DNA from: Nocardia sp. BMG51109
Lineage (GTDB): Bacteria; Actinomycetota; Actinomycetes; Mycobacteriales; Mycobacteriaceae
Assembly (NCBI RefSeq): GCF_000526215.1
Contig: NZ_JAFQ01000004.1
Span: 3,968,001 to 4,032,000, forward strand
Direction: 5' to 3'
Length of the DNA stretch: 64,000 bases
In this document: piece after piece, positions 30,560 to 38,700 of the stretch
Layout: every line of letters starts with the position of its first letter
How positions within the stretch are numbered: the first letter of the stretch is position 1
Made by a program: the position numbers and the translations under genes
Notes under the pieces: generated by a model
The model's input: the letters and a program-made list of their open reading frames with translations, nothing else
What the model was told of the DNA's origin: nothing
Databases searched by the model: none

Positions 30560-30922
30560 TGCGACATCAAGACCCTCGCCGCCCAAGCCGAGGTCGACCG
30601 CACCGCCTTCTACGGCAGCCGGCCCTACGCGCACCTGCGCGCCGAATTCGAACACCGACTCCAGCAACTCCAACAAGACGGCGAAACCCCGGACCCGAAA
30701 CTCGGCCGGATCGAACGTCTGAAAGCCGAGATCAACAAGCTCAAAAACCGTCTGGCACAGGCAGAGTCAACAAACGAGCAACTATCCGACTTCCGGACCC
30801 AGGCCCTCGCCAGAATCGCTGCCCAACACGACGAAATCGAGCGGCTCCGCACAGCTACGTCCTCAGCTTCGACAGTCACTCGGCTGCCGCCCGCGCGACA
30901 GAAGATCATCGGCCCATGCTGA
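30560..30922 (+). pseudogene. DUF6262 (TnpC-like) protein fragment of a Tn554-type element
   Basis: The frame from about 30560 reads KTLAAQAEVDRTAFYGSR, a HTH-like head, then a long coiled-coil-like segment (IERLKAEINKLKNRLAQAES, FRTQALARIAAQHDEIERL). This is the pattern of the small DUF6262 partner encoded with Tn554-family tyrosine recombinases. The true N-terminus is missing: upstream the frame is antisense or out-of-frame methyltransferase sequence. Plus-strand sequence at 30916-31066 (GSDIHHKHADLIATQQA) may be another scrap. Confidence 0.6.
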
Positions 30923-31066
30923 CCAACATGGGCAGTGACATACATCATAAGCACGCGGACCTTATCGCTACACAGCAGGCGATCGACATCGCGAACGCTC
31001 GCCCGAAATCGGCTCAGCTCCAATGCAACACGAACCCGACCGCACACGGCGACTGCGGACACAAGC

Positions 31067-31672
31067 CACATGTGGGCCACCGACGCGGTCAGCAACGGCC
31101 TACCCGTCCATATCGCCTCGAAGCTGTTGGGGCACAGGTCCATCAGCACCACCCAGATCTATGTAGCCGTGTTCGACGAACAGCTCGTCCGCTCTTACCG
31201 AGCGTTCCTCGATGCCCGCCGAGCGCTGCGTCCCGAGGCCGAATACCGTGAGCCAACCGGCGAGGAATGGGATCACTTCCAGCAGCACTTTGAGCTGCGT
31301 AAGCTCGAACTCGGCACCTGTGGGCGCCCTTACGGCAGTCCGTGTCGCCATGAGCACGCATGTATCAGGTGCCCGAGCCTGCGGGTGGAGACCCGTGCCC
31401 GAGATCGGCTTGCCGAGATCGCGGCCAACCTGCGTGACCGGATCGCTGAGGCCCGCGCCAACGGTTGGACCGGTGAGGTCGAGGGCCTGCGTGCCGGCCT
31501 CAACGCCGCGGCAGCGAAGCTGGCCAGCATCGATCGGATAAACCAGCGCTCTGACGGCTCCACCCTGACCGCATTGGGCATGCCGGAAACGAAGACATCC
31601 GCGTCGGCGCAGGCGGCGTCACCGAACGTGGTTCCGCCGAGTTGGAACTGTCGGAAACCCTGCGTGGTTTGA
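31067..31672 (+). pseudogene. C-terminal part of a site-specific tyrosine recombinase (TnpA/TnpB type)
   Basis: From 31067 the frame matches the recombinase catalytic end: WATDAVSNGLPVHIASKLLGH, then SISTTQIYVAVF with the tyrosine nucleophile. A Cys/His-rich tail follows (CGRPYGSPCRHEHACIRCP) with a helical C-terminus (RARDRLAEIAANLRDRIAEA). The N-terminal half and the HxxR arginine are gone, so it cannot be active. In intact elements the recombinase genes precede the DUF6262 gene; here the order is reversed, implying rearrangement. Confidence 0.65.
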
Positions 31673-31734
31673 TCGCGAACCTCGGCACGAACGCGAGAAC
31701 CGACATGCACGCCGCCCGAACCATCTGTTTGCCG

Positions 31735-32355
31735 TCACTGAGCCGCGGCCGTTGACCGGCGGCCGCCTCGTACCCTGCCATCGAGCAGTTCCGTTGCGGC
31801 GGCGAGAGTGATGACCGAGTCACGTTGCAAATAGCTCATGGCGTTCAGCGCGGAGTGATGCGCTGGCTCCGACGATCCGTAGACCGCGTCGGCCACAACT
31901 CGGAAGTGGTAGTCGTTCTGGTGGGCGTCAACGGCGGTGTAGTGCACACACACATCGGTCAGGCCTCCCGAGAGGATGACGGTGCTGGCTTTGTATCCAC
32001 GCAGGATCGTGTCGAGATCGGTGTTGAAGAAGGCCGAGTAGCGCCGCTTGCGTACTTCGTACTCGTCCGGCCGGGGCCCGAAGTCGTCGATGAACCCCGC
32101 CCCGGGAGTGCCCTCGATGCAATGCAGATCCTCTACACTGTCGACCTCCCGACCGAGGTCGGTGAGCGTGGGGTGATGAACTTCGCGGATGAAGATGACC
32201 GGGATCGAGGCACGACGAGCGCTGTGTACAAGGCTGCGGATCGCAGAGATCTCTGGTGCGTCGAGTCCGTTATCGGTGGTCGGGGCGAAGTCGCGCTGCA
32301 CATCGATGCAGATGAGGACGACGTCGGACGTCGCAGGGGCAGGTAGTTCACGCAT
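31735..32355 (-). CDS. Isochorismatase-family cysteine hydrolase
   Basis: 206 residues. The catalytic triad of the family is visible: Asp 18 in LICIDVQRDF, Lys 103 in VRKRRYSAFFNTD, and Cys 136 in GGLTDVCVHYTAVDA. A cis-peptide-type SGG precedes the cysteine. Enzymes of this group hydrolyse amides or ureido compounds (nicotinamidase, N-carbamoyl hydrolases, biuret hydrolase) or vinyl ethers. Its start overlaps the permease stop by 8 bp on the same strand, so import and hydrolysis of one amide-like compound is a fair inference. Confidence 0.92.
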   Translation of the reverse strand: MRELPAPATSDVVLICIDVQRDFAPTTDNGLDAPEISAIRSLVHSARRASIPVIFIREVHHPTLTDLGREVDSVEDLHCIEGTPGAGFIDDFGPRPDEYEVRKRRYSAFFNTDLDTILRGYKASTVILSGGLTDVCVHYTAVDAHQNDYHFRVVADAVYGSSEPAHHSALNAMSYLQRDSVITLAAATELLDGRVRGGRRSTAAAQ

Positions 32356-33850
32356 CGGTACTGATCCTTTGACTTGTTCGACGGTAGCGAAGGAACACAG
32401 TGGCGCCGAGAACGCCGGTGAGCAGGTACATCAGCAGGCATCCCCACTCGACGTACCAGTTGGCGCCGACGTCGCGCGGCCATGAGATGTTGATGATCTG
32501 CAGAAGCAGCCATAGCGTGGCGGCCGCGTTGACAATCAGGCCGCCGAGTTTGCCCAGTGTGAATACTCCAGGGGTCCACATTCCACGGACGCGGGTGAAC
32601 AGCATTGCGGCCACAGGAAGGAAGAAGGCGATGTAGAAGCCGCCTGTGGACATAGCGATCATCACATCGTAGAAGCCGAATCCGACAGCGAGAATCAGCA
32701 GGCTGCACGTTGCCACCGAAGTCGAGGTCAAAGCGTTGCGCGGCAATCGATCTCGGCCGGACAAACGCGTCAGTGCCGCTGAACCCGGCAGCGATCGCTG
32801 GACGGCCATCGCGTGCACGATGCGCGACAGAGCAGTGCTCACCGCGGCGATCCCGGCAGCGAACCCGATCGATACGACCACCGACATCGGCACGACGACC
32901 GCGCCACCCAGATTGGACGACAACGTCTCCACGACCGAATCATCGATCGATCCGGCCGCCACGGCCTCGAGATCGGGGACCGCCAGGATCAAAGCCAACC
33001 CGGCGTACATCACGGTTGCTGCGACCAAGACCAGCGAAGCGATCTGTGCCAGCGGTACGTTGCGCCCGGGGTTCTTCACCTCGGCGGCAAGGTCGCCCGC
33101 GCTTTCGAAACCGATGAACGCCCATCCGACTACCGCAACCGCGGCGAGAAACGGTCCGACGGTGAAAGCCATTCCGCCATCGTCGAATCCGGACCACAGG
33201 ACCGAGAGGCTGTTGTGTCGGTGGAAGGCGAGCAGAACCGTCCCGACAAAGAGGCTGCCTATCACCTCGCACGCAATCGACAGCGCGACGAACACCCTGA
33301 GCAGGCGCCGGTCGAGACTGTTCACCAGAGTAGCGATGATCATGAATCCCACCGCGAAAGCCAGCCGCATCCCGGTTCCGGGGTTGTCCAACCCGAACAC
33401 CGCGGCGGCAAAAGTACTGGCGGCGAATGCAGCGGCGGCATTGAGTGTGATGAGCGTCCAGATATAGACCCACCCGGTCAGCCACCCGTAGCTCTCGCCC
33501 ACCAATCTTTTCGACCAGGCGTAAACGCCACCCTCTTCTGGCCACCGGCTCGACAACTCACCGAAGACCACAGCCACGAGCAGTTGACCACCGAGGACAA
33601 CCACAAACGCCCACCAGAACGAAGGCCCTGCGATACCCAACGCGATATCGAAGATCGTGTACAGCGCAATGATCGGCGAGATGAACGCGAAAGCGATTCC
33701 GAAAACAGAACTCAAACTGAAGTCGCGGAGGTCGTCGCTGACGGCGCCGGGCCCATCGCGACCAGTATGAGGCACTGACGTTCCAGCGATCGCACTATGA
33801 CTTTTATTGATCACCCGACCTATATTCAAGGCTTGTCGCGACGCGGCCAT
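32348..33850 (-). CDS. APC-family amino-acid/amine permease
   Basis: 500 residues, about twelve membrane segments after a polar 45-residue head. Family segments: GIAFAFISPIIALYTIFDIAL in helix 1, RWPEEGGVYAWSKRLVG, WAFIGFESAGDLAAEVKNPGRNVP (conserved FE and polyamine/amino-acid transporter loop). It resembles the GABA/amino-acid-choline branch. It would import the substrate of the overlapping hydrolase. It is divergent from a TetR gene across 75 bp containing a perfect palindrome 7 bp from its start codon. Confidence 0.9.
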   Translation of the reverse strand: MAASRQALNIGRVINKSHSAIAGTSVPHTGRDGPGAVSDDLRDFSLSSVFGIAFAFISPIIALYTIFDIALGIAGPSFWWAFVVVLGGQLLVAVVFGELSSRWPEEGGVYAWSKRLVGESYGWLTGWVYIWTLITLNAAAAFAASTFAAAVFGLDNPGTGMRLAFAVGFMIIATLVNSLDRRLLRVFVALSIACEVIGSLFVGTVLLAFHRHNSLSVLWSGFDDGGMAFTVGPFLAAVAVVGWAFIGFESAGDLAAEVKNPGRNVPLAQIASLVLVAATVMYAGLALILAVPDLEAVAAGSIDDSVVETLSSNLGGAVVVPMSVVVSIGFAAGIAAVSTALSRIVHAMAVQRSLPGSAALTRLSGRDRLPRNALTSTSVATCSLLILAVGFGFYDVMIAMSTGGFYIAFFLPVAAMLFTRVRGMWTPGVFTLGKLGGLIVNAAATLWLLLQIINISWPRDVGANWYVEWGCLLMYLLTGVLGATVFLRYRRTSQRISTDA

Positions 33851-33856
33851 GTCGTC

Positions 33857-33871
33857 TGCGTTACGAACGCA
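33857..33871. promoter_or_regulatory. Perfect palindrome, probable TetR operator
   Basis: TGCGTT-ACG-AACGCA lies between the divergent permease and TetR genes, directly before the permease start. Position and form suit repression by the adjacent TetR protein. Confidence 0.6.
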
Positions 33872-33925
33872 TGAGGCGAGGTAACCATCAGATGACCCTG
33901 AACTGCCTTATGACACCATGAACCT

Positions 33926-34636
33926 GTGGAGACACGAGGTCGAGGGCGCCCCCGCGCGAGCATCCCGACACGCGCAGGCGGTAACACGCGTAGTGAGATC
34001 CTCGACGCGGCAGCAGAGTTGATTACGACCCAGGGTTTCGGGGCGACCAGCACCCGACAGATCGCCGACGCCGTCGGGGTGCGCCAGAATGTGCTCTACC
34101 ATCATTTCGCATCGAAAGACGACCTTCTCGGCACACTGCTGGAGGCACTCGTCCGGCCTGCGCTCGACGCCGCCCGCGCGCTGTCTACGTACCCCGCGGC
34201 CGACGCGGTCGACCGCGCAGCGCGTCTGTACGCTCTGTCGCTCTACGACTCCCAGGTGCTGGCCACCTGGAAGTGGAACCTCGGCGTGCTGTTCTTCTTA
34301 CCCGAAGCCCATTCGGCGGTCTTCGACTCGGCACTGAACATGCGCCGCGCGCTGAGGCAATTCCATGTCGACTTCGCTGCCGAGGTCGCAGACGACACAA
34401 AAAGCGGACCCGTCGACGATCACACATTTCGACTAGTCGAATCCGTCGCCACCATCCGGGCCGACGGCACACTCACACCGGATAGTCCGCGCCACCTAGC
34501 CGTGGCATGCCTGCGCCTAGCCGGATGGACTACCGACTTGGACCGCGTCATCGACCGGGCGAACCACCTACTGGAAAACATTGACGCACGCATCACTGCC
34601 ACCGCCCCCCAGGCAGGGAGTCAAGGTCTCGAGTAG
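33926..34636 (+). CDS. TetR-family transcriptional regulator
   Basis: 236 residues. HTH in the first 65 residues (RSEILDAAAELITTQGFGAT, then QIADAVGVRQNVLYHHFASKDDLL), the rest an all-helical ligand domain. GTG start; no nearby in-frame ATG. It is divergent from the permease-hydrolase pair and very probably controls it through the palindrome at 33857-33871. A strong hairpin follows its stop. Confidence 0.92.
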   Translation: METRGRGRPRASIPTRAGGNTRSEILDAAAELITTQGFGATSTRQIADAVGVRQNVLYHHFASKDDLLGTLLEALVRPALDAARALSTYPAADAVDRAARLYALSLYDSQVLATWKWNLGVLFFLPEAHSAVFDSALNMRRALRQFHVDFAAEVADDTKSGPVDDHTFRLVESVATIRADGTLTPDSPRHLAVACLRLAGWTTDLDRVIDRANHLLENIDARITATAPQAGSQGLE

Positions 34637-34655
34637 CCACCCCGCAGGGGGTGGC
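34636..34655 (+). terminator. Hairpin terminator after the TetR gene
   Basis: Perfect 8-bp stem GCCACCCC / GGGGTGGC with a four-base loop, starting at the last base of the TetR stop codon, followed by CCTTTCC. Confidence 0.65.
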
Positions 34656-35066
34656 CTTTCCAGCCGCGCCATGTCAAGTTTGATCGACAGAATCTCAGTT
34701 CTCGGTGCAGATCGGTTGTGAAACAACGCATTCTGAGCCGCCGACACGGGGATCGGCTGCTCGAGGACTTGTCGTTTCTCGTTCGAGCAGGATCCAAGCG
34801 CTGGGGCAGTGGCATCCGTCGGATCGCACTGGAGCGGACTCGACCGCACCGACGCCGTGGGGCACGAACGCGCGGTCATCACCCGACCGCCGAAGCAACG
34901 CTGCACCGACTGAACTTCGATTGCGCCACCGCAGGTTTCGCAGCGCTCCGATGCTCGGCCATCGCGGCCTTGAACTCCGGGGAGTCGAACGGATTACCCG
35001 CATCCAGGTCCGCGGTGCGTACCAGACTGGAGTTGGGTTGCGCTGTCGTCGACTGTTTGAGACCGA
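34656..35066. other. 410-bp gap, no supported gene
   Basis: Frames on both strands are short and Arg/Ser-rich. A minus-strand stretch from about 35070 to a stop at 34879 (containing LDAGNPFDSPEFKAAMAEHR) has protein-like composition but no start codon and no family that I know. It could be a decayed gene end. Confidence 0.4.
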
Positions 35067-35882
35067 ATGAACGGAGCCGGACGGGTGGAGCCAGTCGAGT
35101 TGGTGTCCGTGGATGGTGTCGCGCTGGATGCCGTCGTTCACCGGGCGGCTGCGCCGACGGTGCGGGGGTCGGTGTTGTTGGTGCACGGCATTACCGTCGA
35201 CCTAGATGAGGGTGGCGGGATGTTCGTTCGGCTGGCCGACCGACTTGCCGGACTGAGTTTCGATGTAGTGCGGTTCTCTTTCCGTGGACATGGCAACAGC
35301 GGCGGCACCGAGCGCGGGGTGACGATCGCTGGAGAGCGTCTGGATCTGCATGCTGCTGTCGAGTTGATGCACGAGCGGTGCGTGGGTCCGTTGTCGATCG
35401 TTGCGGCCAGTTTCGGCGCCGTATCCACGGCGCTGTCGTTGCCGTGGTTGGAGGAAGGGCTGCACAGTCTGGTGCTGTGGAACCCGGTGTTCGACTTGAG
35501 GCACACATTTCTGGAGCCCGAGTTGCCTTGGGGTGTCGATAATTTCGGCCATTCACGGAAGAACCTGTTGCAGAGCAAGGGTTTTCTTTCGGTAGATGGC
35601 GAATTCGATTTGGGGCAGGTGTTGTTCGACGAGTTTGGTGTGTACAACCCCTTGGGTGCGTTTCTCGCCAGCCACGTACCGACGTTGATCGTGCACGGTG
35701 ACCAGGACGCTGCGGTCTCGTATCCCATCGCTGCCGAGGCAGCACGGAAACGGCCGGGCACGCGTTTGCACACTGTTGTCGGTTCCGATCACGGTTTCGA
35801 CTCTCGCGAGCGGGAAGACGAGGCAATCACGGTGACAGTCGATTGGCTGGTCGAGCAATCGCCTGTCGTGTCAGGAACCTGA
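35067..35882 (+). CDS. Alpha/beta hydrolase, serine aminopeptidase S33-like (first paralogue)
   Basis: 271 residues. Oxyanion segment LLVHGITVDLDEGGGMF, RFSFRGHGNSGG, nucleophile Ser in VAASFGAVS, late acid in VHGDQDAAV, and His in VGSDHGFDS. The layout matches the hydrolase at 41032-41868, including the insert after the oxyanion loop (DEGGGMFVRLADRL versus EEGGFFTRLAAGL). Substrate unknown; the family includes small-ester hydrolases and lysophospholipases. It is more T-rich than its neighbours (many GTT, TTG, TTT codons), suggesting separate acquisition. Start: ATG at 35067 with weak ribosome-binding site. Confidence 0.87.
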   Translation: MNGAGRVEPVELVSVDGVALDAVVHRAAAPTVRGSVLLVHGITVDLDEGGGMFVRLADRLAGLSFDVVRFSFRGHGNSGGTERGVTIAGERLDLHAAVELMHERCVGPLSIVAASFGAVSTALSLPWLEEGLHSLVLWNPVFDLRHTFLEPELPWGVDNFGHSRKNLLQSKGFLSVDGEFDLGQVLFDEFGVYNPLGAFLASHVPTLIVHGDQDAAVSYPIAAEAARKRPGTRLHTVVGSDHGFDSREREDEAITVTVDWLVEQSPVVSGT

Positions 35883-35929
35883 CCGACCGTATGCCTGTTG
35901 CTGTCTGCCGAAAGGGGTGGAGCTGGCCC

Positions 35930-36112
35930 CTACGGTTGCCGTTCGAGCAGGAACACCGCCACCGCCAGGTGGACGAGGCACTCGTCTGGGGGGTGGTCTC
36001 GGTGAGCGAACCGCAGTTCGCGGGCTCGCGCCTCGGTCAGTTCGAGTAGCCGTACCTGGCACATGAATTCGGCCAGCGGGCCGTCTGCTTGAACAAAGCT
36101 ATTGATAGTCAA
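35930..36112 (-). CDS. Small hypothetical protein
   Basis: 60 residues, no known family. TTG start with AGGAAA upstream. The sequence (ADGPLAEFMCQVRLLELTEA, then HRDHPPDECLVHLAVAVFLL) has good protein-like composition, mostly helical. It may be the last gene of a minus-strand run of small genes (from 37137 leftward) that diverges from the XRE regulator at 37450. Confidence 0.45.
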   Translation of the reverse strand: MTINSFVQADGPLAEFMCQVRLLELTEARARELRFAHRDHPPDECLVHLAVAVFLLERQP

Positions 36113-36165
36113 TGGAATTGGTTTCCTGGTTGTAGGGTGGCGCGGCTGCGGCGCCGCGTCAGGGC

Positions 36166-36670
36166 TTAGCGTTGGCCGTGCTTGCCGGAGTTGCCCGATG
36201 CCGAACTCCCGCCCTCAGGCCACACTCGCCGTGGTGGAAACTCCGTCCCATCCCCGTCCGGGCCCTGTTCCGGTGGCAGCCGCAGCCGTCCCGCCCGTAC
36301 CGCCGTCACCAGTTCATCGAACGACTCAATGCACCAGCTCAGTTCGGCTACGTCCCGCTCGCCGTGCTTCGAGTCGTGCTGCCGGAGCGCGTACAGGACG
36401 TATTTCCAGATAAGCCACGACACCCATTGGCCGCTGCTCGAAGACATGCCGCCATATCCCCGCCAACTCCCGTGCCGCACGCAGCATCACCGTGGTCGGT
36501 TCTTCCGCTCCGCCGCAGACCCGAAGGAACGGTCCGCACTCCGGTAGCGGCTGATCGGGCGTGGCTTCCACCGGCGGCACCGTGAAGGCGAGCGGATGGT
36601 CCGGGCTGGAGCCGTAATAGATGGTGTAGGTGGGTCGGTCGGATGACGTGGCCAGGCGGTCATCGGGCAT
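36166..36670 (-). pseudogene. Hypothetical protein gene split by an apparent frameshift
   Basis: Two overlapping minus-strand frames join into one sensible protein. The first (ATG 36670, MPDDRLATSSDRPTYTIYYG) is convincing to ARELAGIWRHVFEQRPMG near 36420, after which it becomes Arg/Ala-rich noise. The second frame becomes convincing exactly there (VSWLIWKYVLYALRQHDS, then ERDVAELSWCIESFDEL) and stops at 36166. Removing one base near 36418-36424 would restore a single protein of about 165 residues. It may be a real mutation, a programmed shift or a base error. No known family. Downstream part of a run of small genes. Confidence 0.55.
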
Positions 36671-36723
36671 GGAGGAGGTGACCTTTCGGTAGGAGGAAAA
36701 GGTGAATGTGAAAGACTTGCTGC

Positions 36724-36936
36724 TCAGTCCCATAACTTCGCGCACGGCAACGGCGGCAGATCCGGGTGCACCTCGTCATCGACCGTGACAACGAACTCCG
36801 GAAAACCTTGCGCCAGTTCATCGGCCACGTTCTCGGCCTGTTCGGCGCTGGCCTGGAAGTCCAGCTCGAGCGCCCCGGACTCGATGTGGATGTGCCGCCT
36901 GCGCCCGGTAGGTAGCGGGGGATGGAGAGGCCGCAT
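36724..36936 (-). CDS. Small hypothetical protein
   Basis: 70 residues, acidic ([20 protein letters not shown], then [17 protein letters not shown]), no recognised family. The ATG at 36936 is close behind the preceding small gene and the stop is 53 bp before the next start, as in an operon. Probably expressed with the other small genes on this strand. Confidence 0.6.
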   Translation of the reverse strand: MRPLHPPLPTGRRRHIHIESGALELDFQASAEQAENVADELAQGFPEFVVTVDDEVHPDLPPLPCAKLWD

Positions 36937-36942
36937 AGTGCA

Positions 36943-37137
36943 TCACATCCCTGGCGGAACCCTTTGGCCCGCTGCAATTTCAGCGGCCGGTGTTCCTGGG
37001 TTACCCCCAGGTCGGCGGTTGCCCGCCGCAGCTCGCTTTCCGCCGGCGCGGCATCGCTGAGCTGCTTCGCCGCCCGGCGGTACTCCCGCTTGCTGTTCGA
37101 TCAGGGCGACCGTCTGGTGCATGGCCAGGGTGTGCAT
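36943..37137 (-). CDS. Small hypothetical protein, possibly frameshifted
   Basis: 64 codons from the ATG at 37137 (GAGG upstream). Only the first 16 residues (MHTLAMHQTVALIEQQ) look natural. In the next frame a natural-looking continuation starts at the same point (REYRRAAKQLSDAAPAESEL, then RPLKLQRAKGF). One extra base near 37093 would explain this, as in the gene at 36166-36670. Nearest to the XRE regulator, with a 312-bp shared upstream region (37138-37449). Confidence 0.35.
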   Translation of the reverse strand: MHTLAMHQTVALIEQQAGVPPGGEAAQRCRAGGKRAAAGNRRPGGNPGTPAAEIAAGQRVPPGM

Positions 37138-37449
37138 GATCGGGACCTCGTTTTCGTGGCGGAATGTCGAAGACGCACCCGGCACCAAGGGCTTTCCCCA
37201 ACCGGCTCACCTGCCTCTCCGGCAACCGGCGCGCCTGTCGGGGGATGGAAGGTGTCGTCCCGGTGCCGGGTGCGGTCCCGACCGTAGGCCGGGTTTCAGG
37301 CCGTTGAACGGCGCAAATAAACGAAACCCCTGAAACATCCGGAAAACCGTATACAGTGCCGTTTGAGGGTAAATCCTTGCCCGGCAACGCGTCCCGAGCG
37401 TTTAGGTCGATCTTGCAGATGTACGTTCGTCAGGAAACGGGGCAGCAGC

Positions 37450-38673
37450 ATGCATATGACAACCGGCGAGGTCATTCGCCGGGTTCGTAAGTCGCTCGGT
37501 ATGACGCAGGCCGAACTCGGGGCCATCCTCGGCTACACCCAGCCGGTGATCTCACAGCTGGAACACGACAGCGCCGCCGTGCACGATGTGCGGGTATTGC
37601 GCCGTGTGGCCAAAGCACTCCGTGTACCCCTTGCCATACTGGTAGTGGAGTCAGACGAGGAGGCGGACGTGAATCGTCGCAATTTCCTACGAGCCAGCAC
37701 CCTCGGCGCCGGAACCGCCATGACAGCCGCCGCAATCCAGCAGGCCGAAGGGGCCACCGGCACGATCCGGGTCGGAGCCGGCGATGTCGCCGAGATCAAT
37801 GCCACGGTGAATCAGGTGCATGAGCTGGACCTGGTCGTCGGGGGCGACCGGCTGTGCAGATTGGCGGCCGGATATGTCCACTACGTTCAACAGCTGCTCG
37901 ACACCGCTAGCTACAGCGAAGACACCGGACGCCAGCTCACCAGCGCCGCAGCCGAGATGATGACCGCGGCCGGCTGGGTGCATTATGACGCGGGCCGACA
38001 GGAGAAGGCGCGCCGCTACTACGCTGATGCGGCTCAAGCGGCCAGCGCCGCCGATGATGGCTTCGCAGCAGCCCACGCACTCGGTAACGCCAGTGGATAC
38101 ATGGTCAACCGGGTGTGGGGCCGAGACAGTTCCGCAAGCGATCAGATGGGGGTGCAGTATGCCCAAGCGGCGTCACGGGCGGCACTTCCTAAAGGCGGGC
38201 CGAAGCTCCGCGCATTGATGGCACTCCGCGAAGCGGAAGCCCAGGGTGCTCGGGGCGACAAAACAGAGATGGCCAAGGCGATCAGCCGGGCGTATCGCGC
38301 GTACGAATCGGCGCGGGGGCATGACCCCGACTGGGTATACCTGCCGGAGGCTGAAATAAGCGGCATCATCGGTAAAGCGCACATGTGGTTCGGTGATTAT
38401 CCAGCTGCCGTAACCCATTTGGGCCGAGCCGCCGAGCATTCGGCAGTCTGGCCCCGGGAACGAGCCTCGTGGCAATTGCACCAAGCGCACAATCTCGTGC
38501 ACAGCGGTGAGGTCGGCCAAGCATGTGCACTCCTGACCGAGAACTTTGCCGCGATTTCCGACCGGGACTCGGCCCGGTTGCAGCAACGGCTGGGTGTCCT
38601 CGCGGATACGGTTCGACCCCATGCACGCGTCCCCGAAGTGCGGGAATTCTTGGGGCTGGTGGCCAGCCGCTGA
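37450..38673 (+). CDS. XRE-family regulator with a Tat-like motif and TPR-like C-terminal region
   Basis: 407 residues. HTH at residues 6-62 (MTQAELGAILGYTQPVISQLE). Directly after it comes NRRNFLRASTLGAGTAMTAAA (residues 75-94), which looks like a twin-arginine signal but is internal. The rest, about 130-400, is a helical repeat region (e.g. GWVHYDAGRQEKARRYYADA, LHQAHNLVHSGEVGQACALL) as in TPR-type regulators. This arrangement occurs widely in actinobacterial regulators; the motif is probably not used for export. Divergent from a run of small genes and convergent with a second XRE gene 27 bp away. Start at ATG 37450; a second ATG is two codons later. Confidence 0.87.
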   Translation: MHMTTGEVIRRVRKSLGMTQAELGAILGYTQPVISQLEHDSAAVHDVRVLRRVAKALRVPLAILVVESDEEADVNRRNFLRASTLGAGTAMTAAAIQQAEGATGTIRVGAGDVAEINATVNQVHELDLVVGGDRLCRLAAGYVHYVQQLLDTASYSEDTGRQLTSAAAEMMTAAGWVHYDAGRQEKARRYYADAAQAASAADDGFAAAHALGNASGYMVNRVWGRDSSASDQMGVQYAQAASRAALPKGGPKLRALMALREAEAQGARGDKTEMAKAISRAYRAYESARGHDPDWVYLPEAEISGIIGKAHMWFGDYPAAVTHLGRAAEHSAVWPRERASWQLHQAHNLVHSGEVGQACALLTENFAAISDRDSARLQQRLGVLADTVRPHARVPEVREFLGLVASR

Positions 38674-38700
38674 CGCGCTCGGAGCCGTCAAGAGCGACGG

